64,000 bases of DNA from CAWHNT01 sp963830775 (lineage in GTDB: Bacteria; Pseudomonadota; Alphaproteobacteria; Geminicoccales; Geminicoccaceae), in assembly GCA_963830775.1 (NCBI GenBank), contig CAWHNT010000047.1, forward strand, positions 248,001-312,000, in the 5' to 3' direction. Position 1 is the stretch's first letter. Each line of letters begins with the position of its first letter. The notes beneath the pieces are model-generated. The model saw only the letters and a list, made by a program, of their open reading frames with translations. It made no database searches and was not told the origin of the DNA. Positions 8,450-20,262 of the stretch are shown piece by piece. Position numbers and translations under genes: made by a program.

Positions 8450-9880
8450 CACTACCTGGGCACTTTACTGGGTAGCGCCAGTCTGAGGTGGGCGCCGCAA
8501 TGGGGGCAGCAGGCCAGGACCCGCCAGAGCCGCTCCACCAGCATGCGCCGAACCGCCGGCAGGGTGGGTTGCGGCGGTGGACCGGCCAGGGCTGGGCCGC
8601 TTTTTTCCCCGCCTGCCGGCTTGCTCAAGCCGCAGGTGCTGCAGGAAGGCGAAGGCGATCATCGTCATCAGTGCATGGCGGTGCAGCCCGATCCAGGAGC
8701 GGCCCTCGAAGTGGTCGAGGCCGAGCTCCTCCTTCAGCTGCTGGTGCGCTTGCTCGCAGACCCAGCGGGCCTTGATCGTCGCCGCCAACTCGTCGAGCGG
8801 GGTGTCGGCCGGCAGGTTGGACAGGTAGTACTTCTGCTCGCCCGAGCTGCGCCGTTCGCCCACCAGCCAGACCTCGTCCCCGGGCAGGTGCCAGCCGTTG
8901 CGCAGCTGCGCGCCCTCTGCCGGGCGCACCCGCACGGCGGCGAACTCCGCCGCGAGTGGTCCCTTGGTCCCCTGGCGCCAGCTGATCCGGTGCCACTCGG
9001 CGCGCGCCAGCACGGCTTCGGCCGCCGCCGGGGCTTCGCTCGGCACGGGATGCCGGCGTGGCCGCCCGGTGGGGGCGGTCGGCCAGTGCAGCTCGACCGT
9101 GGGCGCGTAGACGTTCTGGGTCTTCAGGACGCCCACCGCCCAGGCGAGGCCGCGCGCGCTCAGGCCCTGGCGGAAGGCCGCCCCCATACCGTACCCAGCG
9201 TCGGCCAAGGCACGACCGAAGCGCACGCCGGCGGCGGCGACCCGGTCGATCTCCGCCAGGGCGATCTCGGTCTTGGCCAGGGCGCGGCGGTGTTCTTCCG
9301 GCACGCCCGCGTCGGCGCAGCGATCCGGGTCGCTGGCCCACTCGTCCGGCAGGAACAACCTGAGCCCGAGCGGCACCGGCACCTCGTCCTGGGCCAGGGT
9401 GAGCGAGACCAGGACTTGGCAGTTCGCCTGTTTGCCCAGGGCCCCGCAGTACTGGCGGGCGACGCCGACCGAGCGCTTGCCCTTCTTGGGCAAGGCGGTG
9501 TCGTCGATCACCAGCACGGCGCTCGGGCCGCCGACAAGGGCGTCCGCCTTCCCGGCCAGGACCGCTCGCAAGGGCGCATCATCCCAGGCCGGGCTGGCGA
9601 TGAAGTGCTGCAGCTGGTCATGCCCGCCCAGCCCAAGGCGGGCCGCGAGCGGCTGCAGGCTCTTGCGGCCGTCCGGACCGAGCAGGCCGTGCAGGTACAA
9701 GGGCGCCCAGCGCCGCCGCGTCTTGCGGCCGATCACCTCCAAGAACGGCGCCAGCCAAGTGTCCAGGGCCGCCTCGATCTCGGATGATCCGGGTTCCACC
9801 ACGCCACACCTCTTGGGCCGTTGCGACCCGCGAGGAGATGGTGCCGCTCATCACCCCTTAAAATGCCCAGGTAGTGCTAG
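8446..9880 (-). mobile_element. IS701-family insertion sequence, copy B
   Basis: Bounded by CTAG at 8446-8449 and 9877-9880. The outer 21 bases (8447-8467 and 9859-9879) are inverted repeats with one mismatch: CACTACCTGGGCAC-TTTA against TAAAATGCCCAGGTAGTG. The element starts at the same CTAG at which copy A ends, so the two are head-to-tail with no spacer. It carries one reverse-strand transposase. Confidence 0.87.
8465..9802 (-). CDS. IS701-family transposase (copy B)
   Basis: 445 residues with the same architecture as the copy A protein: LVIDDTALPKKGKRSVG for the first Asp, RALADAGYGMG for the second, and KEELGLDHFEGRSW for the Glu region. It is intact from the start at 9802 to the stop inside the left terminal repeat. 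The two proteins share long recognisable blocks but differ throughout, so this is a second, divergent family member rather than a recent duplicate of copy A. Confidence 0.92.
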   Translation of the reverse strand: MVEPGSSEIEAALDTWLAPFLEVIGRKTRRRWAPLYLHGLLGPDGRKSLQPLAARLGLGGHDQLQHFIASPAWDDAPLRAVLAGKADALVGGPSAVLVIDDTALPKKGKRSVGVARQYCGALGKQANCQVLVSLTLAQDEVPVPLGLRLFLPDEWASDPDRCADAGVPEEHRRALAKTEIALAEIDRVAAAGVRFGRALADAGYGMGAAFRQGLSARGLAWAVGVLKTQNVYAPTVELHWPTAPTGRPRRHPVPSEAPAAAEAVLARAEWHRISWRQGTKGPLAAEFAAVRVRPAEGAQLRNGWHLPGDEVWLVGERRSSGEQKYYLSNLPADTPLDELAATIKARWVCEQAHQQLKEELGLDHFEGRSWIGLHRHALMTMIAFAFLQHLRLEQAGRRGKKRPSPGRSTAATHPAGGSAHAGGAALAGPGLLPPLRRPPQTGATQ

Positions 9881-10720
9881 GTGTTAGGTCCCGGGATGAG
9901 GTGGTGCGGGTTGATGTTGAACGAGGAGGGATCGTTCTTCCAGGCGTCGCAGACGGCCTGGAAAGGTGTCCGCCATCGTAGCGCCTTGAGGTGCTTGGCG
10001 AAGTTGTAGGCTGCCAGGAAGGCTTGCAGGTGGGCCTTGAGGCTCTCCAAGGTCTCGTAATGGAACGTCTTGACGGTGGCCTCCTTCACCGTCCGGTTCA
10101 TCCGCTCGGCCTGTCCGTTGGTCCAGGGATGGTAGGGCTTGGTGAGCATGTACTTGATGCCGTGCTCATCGCAGACGCGGTCAAAGGGATGGACCATCCG
10201 GTCCCACTTGCTGGCAGCGCAACGGGTGAAGGCGACGCCGTTGTCGGTCAGCACAGTATGGATGCGGTAGGGGAAGGCGGCCACCACCCTGCGCATGAAG
10301 GCGGCACCCGTGGCCATCTCAGCCGTCGCGTGCAGCTCGACGTAGGCGAACTTGGAGACGCGATCGATGGCGAGGAACATGTGGACCTTGCCTTCGGCGG
10401 AGCGCAGCTCGCAGCTGTCGATGTGGACGTAGCCGATCCTGGTCTCGGCGAAGCGCTTGCGCTTGGAGGAAGCCTCCTCGTCTCTGGGCAGGCGGGAGAT
10501 GCCGTGCCGTTCCAGGCAGCGGTGCAGGGCGCTGCGGGTGAGCCTGGGGATGCTCTCCCGCAAGCAGCCGAGGACGTCATCGAGCGGCAGGAGGATGCGC
10601 CTGCGGAACTCGACCACGACCGCCTCCTCGGCCTCGGTCAGGACGGCGTGCCGATGCGGATGGGCGCAGGTCTCGATCCGCTCCCATTCGAGCTTGGGGC
10701 ATAGCGGCGCAGGCCGGTCT
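9877..10720 (-). pseudogene. IS481-type transposase, N-terminally truncated
   Basis: The recognisable protein runs from about LTEAEEAVVVEFRRR to HHLIPGPNT and stops at 9877-9879, inside the CTAG flanking IS701 copy B. The rve integrase core is present: first Asp in GYVHIDSCEL, second in HTVLTDNGVAFT, and Glu in NGQAERMNRT. The helix-turn-helix N-terminus normally present (about 50-80 residues) is not found. Upstream of ~10700 the frame becomes unrelated sequence facing a DUF4394 gene, with no right-hand terminal repeat. The left end, TGTTAGGTCCCGGG at about 9882, looks like a native IS end. The element is therefore a remnant. Confidence 0.75.
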
Positions 10721-10788
10721 CCTCCGGGCTGCAAAGCCCCGTCCGCAGCCTGCACGCCGCTTGATCCCCGCAATTGAGGACACCCTAG

Positions 10789-11586
10789 ATGCCTCGTCCC
10801 TTCACTTCCCCGGCCCTGATGGCTGTGATCGCCGCGGCGACCGTCACGGTGGCGCCCGAGGCTGCAGCGACCACGCTGGCAGCCCTGAGCGGAGACAACA
10901 GGCTCGTCATCATCAACGTCGAGAATCGCCGCGTGGCGCGGCAGGTCACGGTGACGGGCATTGCCGGAGCGCTGGCCGGGATCGACGTCCGCCCGGCGGA
11001 CGGCAAGCTCTACGGTGTCGTGAGCAACGGCCAGATCGTCACCATCAACACGAGCAACGGGGCCGCGACCGCCTTCGGCATGCTGACCGTGGCGCTGCCT
11101 GGCGGCCAGCTCAGCGTCGACGTCAACCCGGTGGCGGATGCGATCCGGATCGTGGGCGCCGACGGCACCAATCTCAGGCATCCGTTCAGCACCGGGACGA
11201 CGGTCGAGGACGCCGACATCAACTTCGCCTCGCCAAACCCGCTCGGGGATGCGACGCCGATCGTGGTCGCCGTCGCCTACACCAACAGTGTCGCCGGGAC
11301 CAAGACGACGCAGCTCCTCGACATCGATGCGAGCCCGGCGGCCCTCTACCTCCAGATTCCGCCCAACAACGGGACGCTCGTGGCGCTGGGCCCGATCGCC
11401 GGTGCCACGCTCGCGGCTTCGTTCGGCTTCGACATCGACGTGGACGCAGACGGTCGCAACCGCGCCTGGATCGTGAGCGGCAACCGGCTCCTGCAGGTCG
11501 ACCCGATCGGCGGGGCCATCTTCGACAACGACCCGATCAAGCAGCTGAGCGTCCCGGTCCGCGACGTCGCCGTGCTCCCCAACTAG
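10789..11586 (+). CDS. Secreted DUF4394 protein
   Basis: 265 residues with an N-terminal signal peptide (hydrophobic LMAVIAAATVTVAP, cleavage probably after EAAA). The body contains repeated strands typical of DUF4394, such as GIDVRPADGKLYGVV and SVDVNPVADAIRIVGADG, ending in VRDVAVLPN. This is probably an extracellular or periplasmic beta-rich protein of unknown function. It sits between the truncated IS481 element and iscA, an odd place within an Fe-S locus, and may have arrived with the mobile elements. The family call is good; the role is unknown. Confidence 0.75.
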   Translation: MPRPFTSPALMAVIAAATVTVAPEAAATTLAALSGDNRLVIINVENRRVARQVTVTGIAGALAGIDVRPADGKLYGVVSNGQIVTINTSNGAATAFGMLTVALPGGQLSVDVNPVADAIRIVGADGTNLRHPFSTGTTVEDADINFASPNPLGDATPIVVAVAYTNSVAGTKTTQLLDIDASPAALYLQIPPNNGTLVALGPIAGATLAASFGFDIDVDADGRNRAWIVSGNRLLQVDPIGGAIFDNDPIKQLSVPVRDVAVLPN

Positions 11587-11771
11587 CACGGACTCGACTG
11601 GCCCCGTGCGCCTGCTCACCGGCGGCGACCCTGCCGGGCGGCAGGCGCGCCACGCTTGCACCGGCATGTTCTGGAGGCGTTCCATGGATGGCGGCGCGGC
11701 TCTTGCCTCCGGTCCATGGCTGCCGACATAGTGCTTCAGGTAGACGATCCGTTTCGGGTCAGGAGCAGCGG

Positions 11772-12107
11772 ATGCAGCGGCAGGTGATCTCCCTCACGCC
11801 GGCGGCGGCGGACCGGGTCAGGCAGCTCCTGGCGGGGCAGGGCAGCGAGAGCGTCGGCATCCGCCTGGGCGTGAAGCCCTCGGGCTGCTCCGGCTTCAGC
11901 TACAAGCTCGATTTCGCCAAGGAGATCGGCCCCGGCGACGAGGTGGTGGACGCGGCCGGCGTGAAGGTCGTGATCGACCCGATGGCCGTGATGCACGTGC
12001 TGGGCACCGAGCTCGACTGGGTGGAGGACCGGCTGGGTGCCCAGTTCGTGTTCCGCAACCCGAACGAGAAGGGCCGCTGCGGCTGCGGCGAGAGCTTCCG
12101 GACCTAG
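11772..12107 (+). CDS. iscA: Iron-sulfur cluster carrier, A-type (IscA/ErpA-like)
   Basis: 111 residues. A-type carriers accept and hand on Fe-S clusters. The three conserved cysteines are Cys39 in SGCSGFSY and Cys103 and Cys105 in GRCGCGESF. The ATG at 11772 follows AGGAGCAG. The ferredoxin gene begins 10 bp after the stop, so the two form an operon. The subtype (IscA, SufA or ErpA) cannot be fixed from the motif, but pairing with an ISC-type ferredoxin favours IscA. Confidence 0.88.
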   Translation: MQRQVISLTPAAADRVRQLLAGQGSESVGIRLGVKPSGCSGFSYKLDFAKEIGPGDEVVDAAGVKVVIDPMAVMHVLGTELDWVEDRLGAQFVFRNPNEKGRCGCGESFRT

Positions 12108-12117
12108 GCCCGGCGCC

Positions 12118-12441
12118 TTGCCCCGCGTCGTCTTCGTCCTCCCCGGCGGAGAGCGCCGGGGGGTCCAGGTAGGCGAGGGCACCACCCTCCTCCAGGCGGC
12201 CCGGCAGGACGGCATCGAGGTCGAGGGCGCCTGTGGCGGCTCGATGGCCTGCGCCACCTGCCACGTCCATGTCGACGAGGCCTGGATCGACCGCCTCCCG
12301 CAGCCCTCGGCCGAGGAGGAGGACATGCTCGACTTCGCCGCCGAGCTCGCGGCCACCTCCCGCCTCGGCTGCCAGATTCGCGTCGCCCCTGCGCTCGACG
12401 GCCTCACCGTCCGTGTCCCGCGCTCGACGCTTCTCGGATAG
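12118..12441 (+). CDS. fdx: 2Fe-2S ferredoxin, ISC type
   Basis: 107 residues. Adrenodoxin-type ferredoxins supply electrons during Fe-S cluster assembly. Cluster ligands are Cys39, Cys45 and Cys48 in EGACGGSMACATCHVH and Cys85 in SRLGCQIR. The ORF has no ATG or GTG upstream of the conserved N-terminus; the TTG at 12118 gives PRVVFVLPGG and fits the family length, so it is the chosen start. It follows iscA by 10 bp. Two strong hairpins lie immediately downstream. Confidence 0.85.
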   Translation: MPRVVFVLPGGERRGVQVGEGTTLLQAARQDGIEVEGACGGSMACATCHVHVDEAWIDRLPQPSAEEEDMLDFAAELAATSRLGCQIRVAPALDGLTVRVPRSTLLG

Positions 12442-12450
12442 TGGCTTCCA

Positions 12451-12483
12451 GGCCTGCAAAGGCAGGACCTGCCTTTGCAGGCC
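12451..12483. repeat. Perfect 15-bp inverted repeat after fdx
   Basis: GGCCTGCAAAGGCAG at 12451-12465 is exactly mirrored at 12469-12483 with a 3-base loop. There is no T-run after it, so it is not a classical intrinsic terminator, but it could end or stabilise the iscA-fdx transcript. Confidence 0.7.
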
Positions 12484-12497
12484 ATGGCGAGTGTGCT

Positions 12498-12578
12498 GAT
12501 CGGCGGGGGCTGGCGGTCAAGGGTGCGCAGCACCGGCTCCGCCGGCCGAAGGCCCTTGACCGCCAGCCCCCGCCGATC
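12498..12578. repeat. Perfect 26-bp inverted repeat before mnmA
   Basis: Arms 12498-12523 and 12553-12578 are exact reverse complements over 26 bases (starting GATCGGCGGGGGCTGG), with a 29-base loop that can itself fold (CCGGCTCCGCCGG). The unit ends about 13 bp before the mnmA start. A hairpin this long upstream of a gene would strongly affect transcription or translation; its role is unknown. Confidence 0.8.
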
Positions 12579-12591
12579 GATTCGAATGACT

Positions 12592-13736
12592 ATGTCATCG
12601 ATCCCTAACCTCGACCCCGAGATCGGCCGCGCGCCGCGGGACTGCCGTGTGGTCGTCGCCATGTCGGGCGGCGTGGACAGCGCCGTCGCTGCCGGGCTCA
12701 TGGTCGAGGCCGGCTACGATGTCGTGGGAGTGACGCTCCAGCTCTACGACCATGGTGAGGCTGCGGGCCGCAAGGGCGCCTGCTGTGCCGGCCGTGACAT
12801 CCACGACGCCCGCGATGCCGCCGACCGGCTCGGTATTCCGCATTACGTGCTGGACTTCGAGGAGCGCTTCCGCCGCGACGTGATCGACGATTTCGTCGAC
12901 ACCTACGCCGACGGCCGGACGCCGGTACCCTGCGTGCGCTGCAACCAGCGGATCAAGTTCGGACACCTCCTCCAGATCGCCCGCGACCTCGGCGCCGACG
13001 CGCTGGCCACCGGCCACTATGTCGACCGCCGCCTGGGTCCGGCCGGTCCCGAGCTCCATCGGGCGCGCGACCAGGCCAAGGACCAGAGCTACTTCCTCTT
13101 CGCCACGACGAGGGAGCAGCTGGCCTTCCTCCGCTTTCCCCTGGGCGCCCTGACCAAGGACGAGACCCGGGCCCACGCGCACCGGCTGGGCCTCACGCTC
13201 GCCGACAAGCCCGAGAGCCAGGACATCTGCTTCGTCCCGAAGGGTCACTACAGCGACCTTGTCGCCCGCCTTCGCCCGGGTGCCATGCAGCAGGGCCAGA
13301 TCGTCCACGCCGACGGCCGCGTGCTGGGCCAGCACGAGGGCACGGCTCGCTTCACCGTCGGCCAGCGGCGGGGCCTGCGCGTTGCGGGGAGCGAGCCCCT
13401 CTACGTCATGGAATTGGACTCCCGGCGCCACCGGGTCGTGGTCGGCCCGCGCAGGGCGGGTGAGGTCGGCACGATCTTCTTGGCGGACACGACCTGGCTC
13501 GTTCCCGAGCTGCCCGACGCACCCAGATCAAGCACCGCTACAACGAGCCCGCCGTGCCCGCCCGCGTCGTCATCGGCGATGGCGGCGACGTGCGGGTCGA
13601 GCTCGAGCAGCCGGAATCCGGTGTAGCCCCCGGTCAGGCCTGCGTCCTCTACGACGGCAGCCGCCTGCTCGGCGGTGGCTGGATCGCCCGGACCCTGCCC
13701 GCCGGCCGCCTTGACTCGGCCGGGGCCGCTGCCTAA
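12592..13736 (+). pseudogene. mnmA: tRNA 2-thiouridylase MnmA, one frameshift near the 3' end
   Basis: MnmA activates U34 of tRNA Lys/Glu/Gln and inserts sulfur delivered from a cysteine desulfurase. The PP-loop is MSGGVDSAV (about residues 24-32). The catalytic cysteines are in VPCVRCNQ and ESQDICFVPKG. The frame breaks near 13525, and the C-terminal barrel resumes in another frame as VPARVVIGDGGDVRVE to the stop at 13736. One missing base would restore a protein of about 380 residues, the usual size. ATG 12592 is chosen; ATG 12586 is also in frame. The neighbouring desulfurase and carrier genes match its sulfur need. Confidence 0.88.
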
Positions 13737-13771
13737 ATCCGGCCCTCGCGCGGGCCCGGCCCTCCTGGGAC

Positions 13772-13846
13772 GGCGGAGTAGCTCAGTGGTAGAGCAGGGG
13801 AATCATAATCCCTTGGTCGGGGGTTCAAATCCCTCCTCCGCTACCA
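13772..13846 (+). tRNA. tRNA-Met (CAT), elongator type
   Basis: A 75-nt cloverleaf starting GGCGGAGTAGCTCAGTGG, anticodon CAT at 13804-13806, T-arm GGTTCAAATCC, encoded CCA end. The 1-72 pair is G-T. The three G-C pairs typical of the initiator anticodon stem are absent, so it is the elongator. Confidence 0.93.
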
Positions 13847-13870
13847 GCGCCAGGCAATGCGGAGCCGGCG

Positions 13871-14068
13871 TCAGTCGCCGGCATCCTCCTCTTCCTTCTT
13901 CACCAGCACCTGTCGGCCCCGGTACATCCCGGTCTTGAGGTCGATGTGATGCGGCCGGCGGAACTCGCCGGTCTGCTTGTCCTCGACCACCGTCGGAATG
14001 GAGAGCGCATGGTGTGCGCGGCGCATGTCGCGCCGCGACGGGCTTACCTTCTTCTTCGGCACTGCCAT
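13871..14068 (-). CDS. rpmF: 50S ribosomal protein L32
   Basis: 65 residues, the usual L32 length. It begins MAVPKKKVSPSRRDMRRAHH, the highly conserved start, then HHIDLKTGMYRGRQVL near the C-terminus, and ends in an acidic tail. It forms part of the large ribosomal subunit. The ATG at 14066-14068 is preceded on its strand by GAAGAGGACC. In many alphaproteobacteria rpmF precedes plsX, which is not present here; the gene faces tRNA-Met convergently. Confidence 0.95.
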   Translation of the reverse strand: MAVPKKKVSPSRRDMRRAHHALSIPTVVEDKQTGEFRRPHHIDLKTGMYRGRQVLVKKEEEDAGD

Positions 14069-14352
14069 GGAAATGGTCCTCTTCGCGAGGGCGGTCGTTA
14101 TCGTCGGCAGCGCATAGCGCAGCGGGACCCGCCCCCGGGTCCTTCCGGTCGGCGGGAGATAGGTGAACGTGCGGTCGGGGTCAATCGCTGCAAGCAGCGT
14201 GAGAGGGCGCGGGCAGGGGGCTGCCAGCTTGCCGCACCCGAAGTGCTTGACCGCCTCCGGCCGGCCGCCTACATGCGGCCTCCCGACGACGCACCCCACC
14301 GCCACGGCGGACCGGCTCCTCCAAAGAGCCTGAGGGATGCGGCAGAAGGGGC

Positions 14353-14392
14353 CTTGATCGAACGGCGAACCGCGCTTAAATAGGGGTTCGCC
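14353..14392 (+). promoter_or_regulatory. Candidate rRNA promoter with overlapping dyad
   Basis: TTGATC (14353-14358), a 17-bp spacer and TAAATA (14376-14381) fit a sigma-70-type promoter about 295 bp upstream of 16S. CGGCGAACC (14362-14370) and GGTTCGCCG (14384-14392) form a perfect dyad around the -10 box. This suggests an operator or a structured element. No other hexamer pair as good was seen in the leader; the assignment is from pattern only. Confidence 0.5.
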
Positions 14393-14472
14393 GCTCCGAG
14401 CGGGCGGAAATCCAGCGATTGATCAGCAACCCTGGTGTGCCGGTGGGCGCACAAGGCAAGCGACTGTCGCCA

Positions 14473-14484
14473 TGCTCTTTGACA
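14473..14484 (+). promoter_or_regulatory. rRNA boxA antitermination site
   Basis: TGCTCTTTGACA differs from the E. coli rrn boxA (TGCTCTTTAACA) at one base and lies about 190 bp before 16S. boxA RNA is bound by NusB-S10 to protect rRNA transcription from termination. Its TTGACA part also looks like a -35 box but lacks a matching -10. Confidence 0.7.
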
Positions 14485-14676
14485 TCGTCATTTATTGTTG
14501 TGAAGGGATGTGCGGGCGGCGCGTTGTTGCTCGTGCATCTTGGTGAGGTCGGTATCTCCTGTCTGTTGGATGGGGGTTATTGATCTTGCGGTCTTTTAGA
14601 TGCGTGAGCGCTCGACTCGCCTCGTGCTGTTCCTGGGACTTGTTCTTGGGGCGGTGTGGGGTGTGGGTCAAGGATG

Positions 14677-16173
<1,497 letters not shown>

Positions 16174-16355
16174 CGCTTCCGAAAGCTGCGTCCTGGTGTC
16201 CCGCACGGGCTAGTCCCGTGCCGGAGCGGACGCTTTTCGGAAAACCCCGCCCCCGCGACGCAGGTCGCGGCCGGATCGCCTTCGGGTGCTCCGGATGGGG
16301 AAGCCAACAACAAGCGACGCGCCGTCCGCACATCCCTTCCGTTCAGAGCTCAGAT

Positions 16356-16420
16356 GTCAGAGACCAGAGGTCAGAAAATGCAATTTTCTGCTCTCCGGGA
16401 TCTGGCCTCTGGTCTCTGAC
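16356..16420 (+). repeat. Inverted repeat before tRNA-Ile (TCAGAGG-type units)
   Basis: GTCAGAGACCAGAGG (16356-16370) and its exact complement (16406-16420) flank a second small dyad, CAGAAAAT-GCA-ATTTTCTG (16372-16390). The whole would form a stem ending one base before the tRNA. It may be a processing signal. Confidence 0.8.
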
Positions 16421-16421
16421 T

Positions 16422-16498
<77 letters not shown>

Positions 16499-16595
16499 AG
16501 CCCGGCCGCTGCTTCCCCTCTCCGGGGAAGGTTGTGAGCTCGGGTGCGGTGAAGGATGGAGCTTGGGACATCCGCTTCGTGTGGATGAGCCCGTC

Positions 16596-16625
16596 GGTTG
16601 CCGCAGTGGCGGCAACCTTTCTTTT
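16596..16625 (+). terminator. Terminator-like hairpin inside the 16S-23S spacer
   Basis: GGTTGCCGC (16596-16604) pairs perfectly with GCGGCAACC (16609-16617) around a 4-base loop and is followed directly by TTTCTTTT. This is the form of an intrinsic terminator. Read-through would need the boxA antitermination complex. It may instead only aid processing. Confidence 0.55.
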
Positions 16626-16656
16626 ACACGTGACATCGTATGGTGGTGATGTGCAA

Positions 16657-16689
16657 CCGGCCGCCCTGGGCTTGTCCCCTGGCGGCCGG
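16657..16689 (+). repeat. Second spacer hairpin
   Basis: CCGGCCGCC (16657-16665) and GGCGGCCGG (16681-16689) form a perfect 9-bp stem. The rest of 16499-16822 holds no tRNA and no convincing gene. Confidence 0.6.
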
Positions 16690-16822
16690 CTGACTGGCAC
16701 GGGTGCCGTTGTCCTCCCCTCTCTTTTTTGGGGGGCGGATGGCGGTGCCCAGCATGGGTATGCTTGTTTTGCCCCGGTTGGTGGGCGGACAGATGCCGGC
16801 GGTCGAGGGTCATGGATCGGTT

Positions 16823-16878
16823 CTGATCTCTGACCTCTGATCTCTGGCCTCTGCTCTGCTCTTCCCGCTGGGGCGGGG
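16823..16878 (+). repeat. 5' arm of the pre-23S processing stem
   Basis: These 56 bases are complementary at 50 positions to 19637-19692 on the other side of 23S. They include CTGATCTCTGACCTCTG and CTTCCCGCTGGGGCGGGG. A double-stranded stalk of this kind is the expected RNase III substrate that frees pre-23S. Confidence 0.8.
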
Positions 16879-16879
16879 T

Positions 16880-19636
<2,757 letters not shown>

Positions 19637-19692
19637 CCCCGCCCTAGCGGGAAGAGCAGTCCAGAGAGCAGAGAACAGAGGTCAGAGATCAG
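19637..19692 (+). repeat. 3' arm of the pre-23S processing stem
   Basis: Partner of 16823-16878 with 50 of 56 positions complementary. It contains CCCCGCCCTAGCGGGAAG and CAGAGGTCAGAGATCAG, the latter (19676-19692) perfectly matching 16823-16839. Confidence 0.8.
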
Positions 19693-19825
19693 CAAAACGA
19701 ACCTGATCCGAGCTTCTGCCATCCGCCCTCCGACCTCTGCCCGCCACCCATGCCAATGCCAGTCAGCACCGCGCCGCCCCCGCTCCTCCCTAAAAAGAAG
19801 CGGGCCGGCGCGCCGGATGTCTCGT

Positions 19826-19945
19826 TGGCCTGGTGGTCATGGCGCGGGTGCCCCACCCGATCCCATTCCGAACTCGGCCGTGAAACCCCGCAGCGCCCAT
19901 GGTACTGTGCCTTAAGGCACGGGAGAGTAGGTCGCCGCCAGGCCA
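19826..19945 (+). rRNA. rrf: 5S ribosomal RNA
   Basis: About 118-120 nt. The ends GGCCTGGTGG and CCGCCAGGCC pair, and the core CGATCCCATTCCGAACTCGG and the GGGAGAGTAGGTCG block are conserved. The pairing extends outward (GGATGTCTCGTTGG with CCAACCAGACATCC), giving a processing stem. Exact ends are approximate. Confidence 0.94.
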
Positions 19946-20116
19946 ACCAGACATCCGGAACCACAGGTCAGAGAGCAGAAAACGAGCTCAGACCCGACAA
20001 GCACATCACCACCCTACGCCGCGATCCGGAGCCCCCAGACGATCGCAGATCGCATGGGGCTGTCTTCCGGGGTCCCCGGACGATCGCCAGATCGGCCTGG
20101 GGTTATGGGTCCCTAT

Positions 20117-20194
<78 letters not shown>

Positions 20195-20206
20195 CTTCAA
20201 GCTCAT

Positions 20207-20242
20207 GCAAAACGCCTCTCGCAGCTGCGGGAGGCGTTTTGC
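20207..20242 (+). terminator. Terminator of the rRNA operon
   Basis: GCAAAACGCCTC and GAGGCGTTTTGC form an 18-bp near-perfect hairpin ending in TTTTG, 13 bp after tRNA-fMet and 20 bp before the convergent phosphomannomutase stop. The A-rich and T-rich sides make it usable from both directions. Confidence 0.85.
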
Positions 20243-20262
20243 TTTGGCGCTCGTTTGTCCGT

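Noticed and set aside
9877..11685. A 602-residue reverse-strand protein fusing the IS481 transposase to an N-terminal half
   Set aside because: The N-terminal half is the antisense of the DUF4394 gene, which has a clear signal peptide and domain; only the part below about 10720 is transposase.
10761..11771. Long N-terminal extension of IscA
   Set aside because: The extension is the DUF4394 gene in another frame; ATG 11772 has a ribosome site and gives the standard IscA length.
14479..14484. TTGACA before 16S as a -35 promoter box
   Set aside because: It is part of the boxA match TGCTCTTTGACA, and no -10 element lies 16-18 bp downstream.
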